A stretch of DNA of 64,000 nucleotides from Torreya grandis (lineage: Eukaryota > Streptophyta > Pinopsida > Cupressales > Taxaceae). Of this stretch, positions 11,946 through 23,795 are shown piece after piece. Position numbers and translations under genes: made by a program. The stretch spans positions 1,216,001 to 1,280,000 of the forward strand of contig JARHVA010004226.1 in assembly GCA_037957365.1 (NCBI GenBank), in the 5' to 3' direction. The notes under the pieces were generated by a model. That model ran no database searches. It had not been told where the DNA came from and saw only the letters and a list, made by a program, of their open reading frames with translations. Each line of letters opens with the position of its first letter. Within the stretch, counting starts at the first letter, position 1.

Positions 11946-13626
11946 AAACTCATTAAATTTACAATAAAATTTAACATTTTTTTAGTGTCGTTATAATTTT
12001 ATGCTCTCTTAGTTTATAATTGTTTAGTTTTCATCCAATAAATTATAAAATTCATTAGGATCATATTCCAATGAATCAAGTGCTAAACATAATCCACCCT
12101 CTTAGGGATTAACATTGTAATATGATTACGAGTATTAAATTGATTCATATCTATACATTTTAGCAATATAAAAACTCAAGTACAATAATACAAAATTTAT
12201 ATTTAGTAAATATAATAAGGAATACTATCATACAATGAATATAATCACATCATTTATTTTGAAATAAGTACAAATTAATAATAGAATAAAACACGATTTT
12301 CACCCACTATTGAATATTACAATTAATAAATATATAAAAAGTTTAATAGTTTCTTGAGGAATAAGCTCTTAAATAAGCATAAAAATGCCACTATTGATAG
12401 TTATGATAATCTTTAAGGAGGGAAATCATCAATAGGGAACTTTACCCTTAACCATATACCAACTTTCCCCACACACCTCCCCATTGGGAATGGCCCTTAT
12501 CTTCATGAAGGGGAAAATAATGTTGATTCAGACATCAATAACTAATTGAGAATAATGTGAAAGTATAATTAATATTACATGTATTTGGAATATAGATCAT
12601 GGATACACCTCTATCTAAAATGAAAATAATCAAAAATGTAAACTAGAAAGTATGGTGGACCTAAAAATGTATACAACTATCAAATCACTTTGGCCAAAGC
12701 GTATACATAGGTATTACTTTATGATATAACATGAATAGACATTATCCTTATTGTTAATTTATGATGAGTGACTTATAGAAAGGATCCATATCATCATCCA
12801 TTAATGAGAATGATGACTATTTGGTACTAATCAAAATCAATGTAAATTATAATGAATTCACAAAATTAGATCACATGATACATATACATAAATCAAAGTT
12901 TTGTTTTGAAATTAATTTAACCAAAATTATAAAAACATAAGATAATTTGAGATAAGTAATCATTCCACACACTTATCTATATTTACCATGTAGTAAATAC
13001 ACCTTGAAGTTTAATCAAAACACCCAAGGATAACATACGTAAACATATATACATCTACTACAATGATTCAGACCATTATTCACTCATAAAATGAAACAAA
13101 GATTCAAATTATGAGATAATATAATCACATCTCAACTTTGTCAAATAACTTAAAATCTTATCTTCATTAGCATTCTTTTAAAATGATATGGACAATATCA
13201 ACACATTTCATATCTATAATTTTAATACATTATTTCATTGACATAAATACCACTATTCGACATATTCCAACTCCACAGTTTTCTCATTATATGATAAAAT
13301 ATAATGAGCACCTCTAGAATCTTAGAATTGTATGTCTCACAAGATCATATTAATAAAATGACAGATAAGATAAAACAACTTAAATCAATTTCACAATCCT
13401 CTTATTGACAATTTTTTCCATCACTTTTTCTCTTAACATAATATACTCTATGTCCTAAAATTACAATTGTTGTGTTTATAATTTCACAAATAATACTACT
13501 CTACACTTAATAAAATGATCATCCTTTAATCAATCAATATATAAAATCAAATAATATATTGACATTGAAATTAAATCACTAAACATTATATGGCCATTTA
13601 TGTAACACTCCACACACATAGATAAC
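11946..13626. other. AT-rich intergenic stretch without recognisable features
   Basis: Six-frame reading gives no retroelement or host protein motif. A C-rich block at about 12455-12500 stands out from the AT background but has no partner here. Confidence 0.6.
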
Positions 13627-13648
13627 ATCTCTATTTATAAATAGAGAT
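13627..13648. repeat. Perfect 22-bp palindrome
   Basis: The sequence ATCTCTATTTATAAATAGAGAT reads the same on both strands with no loop. It lies just before the 51-bp tandem array. In AT-rich DNA it may be chance, though 22 bp without mismatch is unusual. Confidence 0.7.
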
Positions 13649-13751
13649 TAAAATATAATTGTGATTTATATTCATTATTGTGTGTGTATTTTAGTTATAG
13701 CCTCTAACTCTAGAATCAAACTTATTTCCTCATATATTAATACAACCATTT

Positions 13752-13990
13752 AATAAAAATATATAGCTCCAAATGAGGTTAAGAGTTAATGTAAAATTGT
13801 TTACTAAAAATATATAACTCCAAATAAGGTTAAGGACTAATGTATAGTCATCCACTAAAAATATATAAATGCAAATAAGGTTAAATATTAATATATAGTC
13901 ACCTAATAAAATAATATAACTCTAAATGAGGTTAATTATAAATTCATTATGATTTACTAAAATTATATGAATCTACACTAAGGATTAATG
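13752..13990. repeat. 51-bp tandem repeat, nearly five copies
   Basis: The unit has the form ACTAAAAATATATAACTCC, AAATRAGGTTAA, RWTAATGTATAGTCA. Units start near 13752, 13803, 13854, 13905 and 13957, with spacing of 51-52 bp, and differ by several substitutions from each other. It is a small diverged minisatellite with no coding potential. Confidence 0.75.
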
Positions 13991-15490
13991 TTTCAACCAT
14001 TAAAAGAGGAATAGGCACAACTATGTTTCTCATAAAAGTTTTTACATACAAAATGTTTATATGTCATCAAGCTGACCACCTATAGGTTAGAACTTATAGG
14101 CCTATAGGTGTTCATTATGACTACCCATAGGTCCAAAGTAGGTACACTTATTTGATTTCATATATTTACTAAGGTTGTAACACTATGATAGAGATCTTAA
14201 CACTATTTTTTAAGATTAATAAAATATTATAATAAATGAAAATTGAAACCACTTTGAAAATAATTTAATATGGAAATCACTAATATGGATATATGGGTGA
14301 GATAAATCTCTCACCCTAGGTCTATATATAATGGAAAATACATATATTTTTTTCAATAAAATAAGATATTATAATAGTTAAGTAATATGATAACACAAAT
14401 AACCATTGCTTTCTCATACACTTCATTTTTTTTTAGATTCAATACAATTTAAATTAGTTGTTTATAAACCAAGTTTAATAAAGTAAAATCAGCCCATAAA
14501 ACTCCATTCTTATAGAAAACTAGACTAATATTTATCAACCCCACTAAGCTCCAAGGTTTTCATAAAATAAAATTATTTTAATCCTATTTATTGAGTATAT
14601 GGCTTGTTTTTTATGAAAACAAATCAAAAAATAACACCCAAGGCATACACTTATTTAACCCACATAGTTTTTTATTCAATCAATTCAAAAAATTATAGTA
14701 AAAAAAATCCTCATGTAGCCCACATAAGGTCCATTCTTAATGGAGGATATTTTAATTTCTTGGTTAAGGAAGAAAGTAGTTAGTTTACTTTGAAAATGGT
14801 GTCTTACTACTTTATTTCCTATATTTCATATTACTCATTATTTATTATATTGGGTCCTCAAAAAATCATCCCTATCTCTGATAATTATGTTCTCTTATCC
14901 CCTTCTTCAACTTCATTTTTACATGTCACTTACTTCATAGTTTTTTGATGTAGTTTAATTAAATGTAACCTTGGAAGCCAATGCTACATGCATTTATTGA
15001 GAAAGGATTTATATTTGAATTCTAAAAAAAAAATTAGACTTAATCCATTACAAGGATTTACCCAAACAACAACCCTCCTAAAAAATCCAACTATAAAAAT
15101 TTAAAAATCAAAGATATCCCTAAAATTGTATTTTGTGTCAAAAATCAATGAAAACCCTAATTCATGGTGTACAAGAATTTAAGATTGTTAATCTAAATTT
15201 TGGGTATATGAAGTTTTAATAATAAAATATCATCTTATTTTTCAAATTTAACTTTGAATGATCATTTAAAAAAATATTTTATAATGTTTACAATAACCTT
15301 TCAATGCACACCACTATAGTGGTATAAGACACTAATGACCATCGAAGTAGTTTATAATATTTTATAAGTAGTTTATATTATTTATAAAAAAATTATTATA
15401 AATAAGTTAGAATATTGAGTATTAATACCTTTAAATTAGATGCAATATGATAAAACATTTATCAAGTATTAATAAATAATGAGAATAAAT
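13991..15490. other. AT-rich intergenic stretch; one short hairpin
   Basis: No coding motif found. A perfect 8-bp stem with a 6-nt loop lies at 14295-14316 (GGGTGAGA, TAAATC, TCTCACCC), and a 10-bp inverted pair CACCTATAGG/CCTATAGGTG lies near 14078-14110. Neither has further support as a regulatory site. Confidence 0.55.
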
Positions 15491-15496
15491 TTAGTC

Positions 15497-15845
15497 CATG
15501 GATAGGGATACTAGTCATCATTGGTTTGGACATTTTGGGTATATAAATGTTAGCACCAAAAATTTTAGTGCACTTGAGTTGGAATAATGATGAATAGAAT
15601 GTGCTTCCAAAAGGGAGGTCACAGGTTCTCTTCTTGTAAGGGGTAAGGTATGTGCACCTTCATGAAAATTATCCACATGCAATATGCTAATTGACTCAAT
15701 GTTCAATATGATGAGGGTTGGAAAGTGGATTTAATCCTATTTTTAATGTGATGAGGAAAGCCACATTCCATGGCTAGGGATACTATTCACAACTAGTTTA
15801 GACATTTTAGGTATAAAAATGTTAACACCCAAATTTTTTGAATTT
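15497..15845. repeat. Direct repeat pair (~70 bp) flanking a SINE-like tRNA-derived piece
   Basis: 15497-15560 and 15766-15830 share 'CCATGG..AGGGATACTA', a TTTGGACATTTTGGGTAT-type block and AATGTTARCACC. Between them, 15560-15650 contains AGGGAGGTCACAGGTTC, which resembles the box B region of tRNA-derived plant SINEs, preceded at about the right distance by a G/T-rich box A-like stretch. No A-tail or simple 3' tail is clear. The SINE reading is tentative. Confidence 0.4.
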
Positions 15846-15849
15846 TAGG

Positions 15850-17280
15850 GTTTTTTCATTGATCAATGATGCCTACTTATGATCGAGCTTAGGCTCAAAC
15901 CTTTATTTAGAATATTATATGATAATGAAGAAGATGAGGGTGGCCAGTGCTAAATCTTCTTTGATAATAATGGAAATTAAGGTAGGGACAAAATTCACTA
16001 ATTATAAAGAGTAAATCCTTGATAATTTGACATGACAGGGAAAAAACATGGAGATAATGACGGAGGAAGCTTTGAGGAGGGAACAATCTATGATTATGTC
16101 TAGTAAGGTGATATAATATTTGGGAGTCTACAAGGAAAAAGTGGGGGACACAAGATAACTATCTTTCCTTAAAAAATTGGTAAGCTAATCTACTAGGGTT
16201 TTTGAGGAGTCTATATTTTCCCCTTTAGATTAGACAAGGGTTTATTTGAAAAAACCTATTATTATCATTTTAAAAAATAAATCTTTAGAGGAGATTCTAA
16301 AAGGTGAAAATAAGTTTTTAGAGAGGGTTCTAGTCTACCATTTTGATAGATTTTGGCCTTCTCTATCCTCTCTTCATTAATATCTTTTAGAATCTTGGAG
16401 TTCTTTGTTGGTAGGCACTATGGAAATATATCCTTGTGCTAAAGGTTTTTTTATTATGGATTTTAATTATTTGGTTAATCATAATCATATTTTCAAGCTA
16501 AAAAATGGAACCATAAAAATCACCTTCTAATCATGAAACCTTGGACTCCTAATTTTAAATCTTTGATAGAAAATCTTTCTCTTTGTCCCATCTAAGTAAT
16601 ATTACTATATCTCTTGATTCAATTCTGGTCTAAAACTAGTCTTTTAGTTATTAGTTCTACACTAGGAAATTTCTTAGAAATTGACTCTTCTTCATTGAAT
16701 TATTTATATATTAAATTTTCTAAGATTTGGTGTGTTTAGACATCTCTCAGGATCTTCTTGAATGGATTGAGTTAAAAGTGCAAGAAAGGTGTTGGTTGTA
16801 AACTTTATATTTTGAGAGAATCCCCTTCAAATGTGAGAATTGTTTTTAGATTAGTCATATTTATGCTTCCTATCCTAAATCAAAGAATAAATTAGAATCT
16901 TCACAGGGAAGGAGGATAATGATATGCATCTTATATTTTTTATGAAAAGATATCCTGATCAGTCTTTAGGAGTGATGTCAAAACTTATTCTGGAAAAGAA
17001 TTTGGAAAATGTAGTACCATCGATAAGATCACCTCAAAATGCTAATTTATTTATTTCTAGTGGTATAAATGTAGATAATAATGAATTTTTTAAAGAAAAG
17101 CCCAAGGATGGAAGTGGTGTATTAAGTTTGGATTCAGATATAGTAAGTAATGATGAAGAATGGAAGATTCTTAAAAAGAGGAAAAAAGCTCATCTCATCC
17201 CTAGCTCTTCACCTAGGACTATTGGTACTCTTTGTATAATTAATAAGGATGAAAAAATTATTTTTGGGTATTTCATTTGA
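15850..17280 (+). pseudogene. Heavily decayed second LINE ORF1 (DUF4283-type, zinc knuckle)
   Basis: Several frames and many stops, but the plant L1 ORF1 signature is readable in order: FDRFWPSL near 16345; FFIMDFNYLVN near 16450; KPWTPNF near 16535-16556; STLGNFLEID near 16655-16690; then FKCENC followed by SHIY near 16828-16866, a broken CX2CX4HX4C zinc knuckle. The last 118 codons (16924-17280) remain open and end in a natural-looking Lys/Asp-rich tail with a TGA at 17278. No ORF2 follows, so this copy is truncated or its downstream part has been lost. It is much more AT-rich than the LINE at 1-5073. Confidence 0.7.
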
Positions 17281-18139
17281 TTATTTTTTGTTTATCTTAA
17301 GCTGAAGTAAATTTAATACTCTCAATTTATTGGCAATAGGTTGGCTATATGCCGTGACAAGTAGACCATTAAGCCAAACTATTTTTGTGTTTTTGTTAAA
17401 TATGCTTTTGGTGAAGGGACCTATATAACCTTGACATTGATTTGAAAAAATAATAAGAACAAACTTTACAAGATAATTGAATATTATCATGCAAGTGGTG
17501 CCAAAATAAGACTCTTCAAGTAAATCTGGTATACAAGCAAGAGGGTATGACATCCATAATTGAAACAAGTATATAACTATGTAATGAGAACCATAATGAA
17601 GAAGTCATATAAATTATAATAGTATCATTTAATTTTCTCAATGATAAGATAAATATCACACATCAAAATATAAAAAAATATAAATAAAATACCATTCAAA
17701 CAATTTGTGTATGTGACTATTCATAATTTTGATTTTTTTCCTGTAGCCACCATTATGTATTTGCCTCTTCCATATCATGTCCTACCTTAAGATTTTTTTG
17801 AGAGGTAATAGATATTATATCCTATATTAACCTTAACTAGAGAAAGAGGGTGATTAGTTCATTATCAACATAAAAAAATTAAAATACTAACATAAAGTAA
17901 TGAATTAAATGTACTATTATATTTACATCAAAAATGAAAAAATATAATCAAATTAGAATAAAATTTTCATAACCATTGAAATATTTTAACCTAGATTTTA
18001 AATTATAACATCACCATCTAAATAATCATAAAAATTACAAACTAATAGCCTATGATCTCTAATTATAAGAATAAATCAATATAGTCACAATATTTTCTAG
18101 TAGGGTAGAGTAGGATGTAATAATACCCAAGATTATAAA
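17281..18139. other. AT-rich spacer
   Basis: No supported feature. A 95-codon minus-strand ORF here has no recognisable motif and the low complexity expected by chance. Confidence 0.55.
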
Positions 18140-18425
18140 ATAAGGTGTATATAATATCACAACATAACCCAAAATAATCACTCCTTAGATTTATGAGTAG
18201 ACCACATGTTATTAACAACATTAAAACAAAACAAATGTTCACATCATCCGTATATCCTTTTGATATGTAAACAAATGAGACAAGACATATCTAAACTTGT
18301 TTAACAAACTTATAACATGTCACAAGCTTTTCCCATAAGTGAATACTACTAAAATAATTTTTATCTATTAATTCCACATTTACATGAGAAAAATGAACTA
18401 AAAATGACTCATAAATATTTAATAA
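18140..18425. repeat. Dispersed repeat, partial copy C
   Basis: Matches 7285-7560 and 18950-19210 in the same orientation (AAGGTGTATATAATATCACAACATAACCC and the block around TTCACATCATCC). Followed immediately by copy D. Confidence 0.6.
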
Positions 18426-18429
18426 TAGC

Positions 18430-19220
18430 ATGTTTAACAAGGTGCAAAGTGTTATATCCAAATAAAATATAAAGATGTTTTATTATTATTATTATTAGAG
18501 AACTAAAATAAGTGTAATTTCATTCATCCCATGCTTACTATTAGAGGACTAATAAAATTTTAACTTCCTTCTTGCTCCATTTTTGACATTAGATTCCATA
18601 TCAATAATGAATAAATAGATCCAAGCACATAAAACTCTTAAGAGTAAAAAAAATAGATAATTTAATATAATAATAAATGCATGACTCACTCAAATGGAAA
18701 ATTATTAATACTCTCCAAAAATTGGTATGAGAGAAGGAGGGATTTGATAATTTTATTTATTATAGTTTGCCTAAACCCTATTGAAATAGTCCATTGGGTG
18801 TTATTCCCTATTCCAATTTTTTAATGAAACAAAAAATTGGGATAAATTTGTACATTAATCACAATTCCCAAACCCTAATAAAATAATAATAACTCATAAG
18901 ATATATCTATCTTAGTTTTCAAAGGCTAAATAAAAAGGATAACCAAGATTACAAATTAAGGTGTATCTAATATCACAATATAACTAATAACCATCACTCT
19001 ATAAAGTTATGAGGAAATATCATGCTCTTAAAAGAATTAAAATAATGTAAAGTTTCACATCATTCTTATGTATTTTTGATAAATGAGACTAGACATCTCC
19101 CAACTTTCTTGTCAAGTTTGTAACATGTCATAATATTTTCCCATAAGCTAAGACTAACTAGATATTTTTTATATATTAATCCTACACTCACATGAGGTGA
19201 AATATATTATAAAATGGCTC
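18430..19220. repeat. Dispersed repeat, partial copy D
   Basis: Matches the right third of copy A (6750-7560): AAGGTGCAAAGTGT near 18438, an ATT tract, CATCCCATGCTTACTATTAG, the AAATTGGTATGAGAG block near 18720, then the 7285-type segment. Because C precedes D, the shared end segment occurs twice within 1.1 kb, as if two 3' ends were joined or an internal duplication occurred. Confidence 0.6.
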
Positions 19221-19362
19221 ATCAACATGACACACTTAATATAAGATTAAAGTGAATAGTTTTGTAAACAACCTAGCTAAATCCCAAAAGGAGAACAAAT
19301 GAAAAAGGGATGATATCCTAATTAAGTCCAAAAGAATAATGATTGTGAAAAATGGATAAATA

Positions 19363-19931
19363 TGTTAGAATATTTAATGTCTAAGTGGTAAAATTATAAT
19401 ACCCTTAGTAAATTTTAAGTAATTAAACAATAATTTATTAGTTATTAACATGGGTTAACAACCTTATGTGAATAAATAATAAAACATAAATTATTTATTA
19501 CTTAATGGTAAAAATCAAACATATTTGTTTATTATTATCGGTAATTTAAAATGTTCTTAGGATGGTTAGACCCATTATTTATAGTGGTAACATCTCTTAA
19601 CATTTAAATATAAATAAGGTTCTACCCCTATTGTGAATGTGTGTGGAAAATATTATATTATGGATCATAAATTATGCATGATTAAAGAGTTTTGTGAAGG
19701 GTATTGAAGAAGAGAGAAAGAGGAGTTTATGTATTGGGACGATTTATTTTCTCAAATATATGAATATCACATTGGTGTATTTTTTACCTCTTTGAAGTTT
19801 TCTAATTGTAATTATTGTATATTGGTTCATTGATCTATGTTCATTATTATCTGTGTATGTTTTTCTTATTCATGTCACTTTAGATTTTTCCTATGTGTAT
19901 TGATTCATATATCTATACATGAAATCTTTCA
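19363..19931 (+). repeat. 5' LTR of copia element 1
   Basis: 569 bp, TG...CA, aligned with 25236-25807 along its whole length (for example GTGAATGTGTGTGGAAAATATTATATTATG in both). A TATA-like stretch ATATAAATAAGG lies near 19608. The last 200 bp are also present as an inverted copy at 20010-20208. Confidence 0.92.
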
Positions 19932-20208
19932 TGGCATCAGAGCCAATGGGGTGTATGTGATTATATATGGTCTGCTTAATCACATACACCCCATTGGCTC
20001 TGATGCTATGAAAGATTTCATGTATAGATATATGAATCAATACACATAGGAAGAATCTAAAGTGACATGAATAAGAAAAACATACACAGATAATAATGAA
20101 CATAGATCAATGAACCAATATACAATAATTACAATTAGAAAACTTCAAAGAGGTAAAAAATACACCAATGTGATATTCATAAATTTGAGAAAATAAATTG
20201 TCCCAATA
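19732..20208. repeat. 231-bp near-perfect inverted repeat made of LTR end + primer-binding site
   Basis: Arms 19732-19962 and 19978-20208 are reverse complements with 4 mismatches (about 98%), separated by 15 bp. The left arm is the last 200 bp of the 5' LTR, the primer-binding site and ~18 bp of leader; the right arm is the same sequence flipped into the leader. Two short ORFs on opposite strands encoding the same ~60 residues are a by-product of this symmetry and not genes. Confidence 0.95.
19932..19944 (+). promoter_or_regulatory. Primer-binding site of copia element 1
   Basis: TGGCATCAGAGCC directly follows the LTR end. It differs by one base from the TGGTATCAGAGC complement of initiator tRNA-Met used by most plant copia elements. 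The inverted copy of this site at ~19996-20008 carries TAGCATCAGAGCC on the minus strand. Confidence 0.85.
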
Positions 20209-21909
20209 TATATATATATATATATTCAATTTAAAATATTTTGTAATCTTGGTTCAAGCTTGTGTATGGCAAGCAAGGAGAAATTTTTTTTTTGGATTAC
20301 TTTGGAGGTCTGTCTCTCATTTTAAACACCTCAAAATAGTTTCAAAGTGTCTCTAGACCTTCTTAAAGTATCTCATTTTTTTCAAGCATTAATATCTTCT
20401 TTAGTCACAAGGGCACCATAATCAGCGTGAGAAAATTCAAAAAAATGTTTCCCTGGTCAAAATACAAATTTTAAAATTTCTTATTTATCAAGAAAAAATA
20501 TGAAAGATTGAAACAAATTTAAATATTTTTGGTGGTCTATACAAAGTTATAGTCTCTTTAAAGCTTATATAGGGGTGACATAATCATCCTAAGGAAGTCA
20601 AAATATTATACAAATTTTGTTTTATAGGCTTCTAGTAATGTTTTTGTGTGTTTGAATCTTGTTTTGTCAATTATTATCTCTGATAAAATATTTTCCAGAC
20701 TTCTAGAGGCCTTTGTGGTTCCATTTATTTTTTCTAACCATCTCGGGGAACCATAGTTGGCTTGGGTGAGTGAAATAGATGAATTATTCACCAAATATTG
20801 AATTTTAAAGATCTTACTAAGTTTTAACATTTTAAGAGCATTAGCAAATTTTTAAAGTGTTTGGTGGTTTGGTTTGAGCATTGTGAGCTTTCAAAACTCT
20901 CCTTGGGACCATACCTATGGCATGATATGATAAATGTAAATATATTTTTTATATATTTTGTGTAAATATTTAAAAAATACTTTATTTCTTTAAGAATCTA
21001 TTTTCTATGCAAAATCTAGTGGCCCCCACCTTTAAATTCTTTTAAGAGTTTTTTTAAACTAAAAAGCAAATTTTATTTAAAAAATTTTACATGAAAAGTT
21101 AAATATTTTTATGTATTTGATTTTATTTCATTTTTTTAAATAAAAATAAGATTAAAAAAATGTTAAAATATGTATTAGCATATATAAATTTTCAAGAAGT
21201 TTTATCAAAGGGTTGGTGTTTATAATTTCACTAAAAGATTGTAGTTTGGGAGATCCCAAGTTCAAAACCCTAGTTAATTTATCAATCTTTTTTGACTTGG
21301 TCAAATAAATTTTTTAAATTTAATTTCATTTTTTAGTTTGCATGCAAACTTTTGTCCAGCATTCAAAACCCTAGTTAATTTATCAACCTTTATTTGACTT
21401 TCAACCTATTGATTCCTTTTATAAGCATAGTCATGTAACTAGTCAATCCTTAGGTTTAGTCACCTTAAAAATATATCTTGTGTTTTGAAAATTCTTATTA
21501 TTAATTTTACAACTTTTTTAATAATAGTGTCTAAGTAGTTGTTATGAGTATGACTCTTTTGACACCTAGTTTAGTGCAATTCTAAATTAGTATTTTGTAT
21601 TTTTTAACATCTAAATTGTGAAATTAGGTATAATTTCACTTGTTATTTACTTTATTTTACAAAATTAGTATAAAAAATAATTAAAAAGGTTATTTACTTA
21701 ATTTTTTTCTTACATTAGTGTATTTTTGTGACACTTAGACACCTTATTTTGTCACAATATTTTATGATCTTTTACTTTTTATCACATTAAATTAAACAAT
21801 TATTGTGTGTTTGAAATTTTAAATTTTTTTAAGGATCAAATTAATTTAAAATTTGCACTGAAATATTTCATTTTAAACATTTGTTTATTATCCTATTTAA
21901 AGGGAAATT
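20209..21909 (+). other. Leader region of copia element 1
   Basis: No coding motif. It begins with a TA tract (20206-20224). A direct repeat of ~38 bp (TTCAAAACCCTAGTTAATTT..) occurs at 21261-21298 and 21362-21400; the first copy follows GGGAGATCCCAAG, giving a weak tRNA box B look. Confidence 0.55.
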
Positions 21910-22800
21910 ATGGCTTCACCTTATACTTCCTTAAATAAATCTTAAATGCATAATGGAAATAATTATAATATATAGAAAATTCATGTTATATCTAAATTTA
22001 TGGATCATAAGTTGTAGAATATTTTTGTGAGACTGAAAGATCCCCTTCTAGATCACATGGACCCCTGAGCTTACCAATGCAATTCAATAAAAATTATAGG
22101 AAACTATGTCCATTAACTTGTAGAGTGTTAAGGATGAATTTCTTCTCCATATTGGTAATTATATGTCTCTTATAAATTATTGGAAAGACCTTTAATCCAT
22201 GCATGAGGGCACTTGTCTCTCAAAGATTATTAAGTTAATCATTTAATTGTTAACTACACTTATGAAAGGTGACGATAAAGTTATGAATTTTATTGCTAAA
22301 ATTAGAAATATTAAAGCTTAATTAGATAGATGTCATTGTAATTTGATTCAGGATAAATTGCTTTATTTTATCATCTAATTAAATGTTCATAATTTTTTTT
22401 ATAAATTTCATTTCAATTTTGAATTCTAAGTATCAAACTGAGCAAAATATCATTGACCTTATCACCTTGTCTGCTCTCTTGATTCAAGAAGAGAAAGTTA
22501 TGATAATTTTTATTGGAAATGAGAATGTCACTCAAGTACTTCTCACATTAAATACTATTTCTGATAATAAGAACTAAAAATCCAACCTTAATTTTGGTTC
22601 AAATAAAATAAAAAAATTAGTAAAAAGAACCATACACCTAATTTTAATAGAAATTTTAATATGTGTGATAAATTTGGTCATAGAATGGAAAAATGTTATG
22701 AAAATGAGGATATAATTAAAAATAAATATTTTAAAAATAACAAAAAGAATAAATTTAATAAAAACAAGTAGAAGAATTAAAACCTTAATCAGAATAACAA
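21910..22800 (+). pseudogene. copia element 1 gag remnant
   Basis: Gag forms the particle that packages element RNA. The likely start is ATG at 21910 (MASPYTSL). The frame is broken by many stops and shifts. The C-terminal zinc knuckle is readable near 22661-22702 as MCDKFGHRMEKCYE, lacking the first Cys of the CX2CX4HX4C pattern, followed by an Asn/Lys-rich tail as is common before the protease. Confidence 0.7.
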
Positions 22801-22840
22801 TCATGATCATAATGTTATTTTATTTACTTCACATGAAAAT

Positions 22841-23795
22841 GAGTGGATTTTAGATAGCGGTGCACCACATCATATGACTTGATTATCTAATATTCAATGT
22901 GATTCTAGATATATCTTTGAAAGAATTTACTTAAGATACAATTCATTTTTAGAATTTACTTAGGATAAAGTTTTCAAATGTTACTACTATAAATGATGTT
23001 TTCTATGTACCTAAGCTTAAGAATATTTTTATATCTTATCAACTTACAAATGTTAATTTTATTGTAACATTACTTAAAAATATTTGGTCCATTATAAATC
23101 AATCAGGTTCCTTTATTATTGAAGGTGTTTAAAACAATGGTTTATATATCTTCTCTCCTTCTTTTGCATGTTTTCTTTCATCGCATAGTAAGATTGAACT
23201 TCAATTATGATATGAAAGATTATGACATATAAATTTGAAAAGTTTACATAGTATGTATACAAATAATCTTGTTGTTAAACTTCCTTGTATTTCCTCTCAT
23301 TATAAAACTTGTGAGGGTTGTTTATGTGGTAAGTAACATACTAACTCATTTCACAATAATCATGATGTGAAGTCCTCACATACATTAGATTTGATTCATA
23401 GTGATGTTTTAGGACCTATTGAAGTTGTATCTCTTAATGATTATTTATATACTAATACTTTTATTTATTACTGCACTATAATGATCTAGTCATTTTTCAT
23501 TAAAAATAAATATGATGTGTTATCTAAATTCAAGGAATTCAAAGCTAGTGTTGAAAATGCATCTATTTTTTCTATTAAAAATTTTAAAACTGATAATTGT
23601 GGTCAATATGTTAGTAAATACTCTAATTATTTTTACATTAATTGTAGTATTCAAATGGAATTAAAAACTCCCTATTCCACTTAGAAAAATGGTAGTGTTG
23701 TAAGAAAAAAATACACTATTATTGAGATGGCTAGAGTAATGTTGTAGTCTGAAAATATTTCTCCTAGTTTTTATGGGATGAAGCCATGAATAATG
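22841..23795 (+). pseudogene. copia element 1 protease and integrase remnant
   Basis: Protease: WILDSGAPHHMT at 22844-22879, the copia aspartic protease signature. The pre-integrase zinc domain follows near 23210-23330, with CEGCLCGK. Integrase core: LIHSDVLGPI near 23390-23418; a broken TDNGGQYVSK-like block near 23590; ELKTPYST near 23660; and the NGSVVRKK..IIEMARVML block near 23690-23745, which holds the position of the catalytic Glu (now unreadable). Similarity ends near 23795. Stops occur throughout, so no product is possible. Confidence 0.8.

Noticed and set aside
19837..20103. Two 70-codon ORFs on opposite strands with the same protein
   Set aside because: Explained by the inverted duplication of the copia LTR end. 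They cross the LTR and primer-binding site and are not genes.
20606..20830. 74-codon minus-strand ORF in the leader of copia element 1
   Set aside because: No motif, antisense to the element, and a length expected by chance in a 64-kb window.
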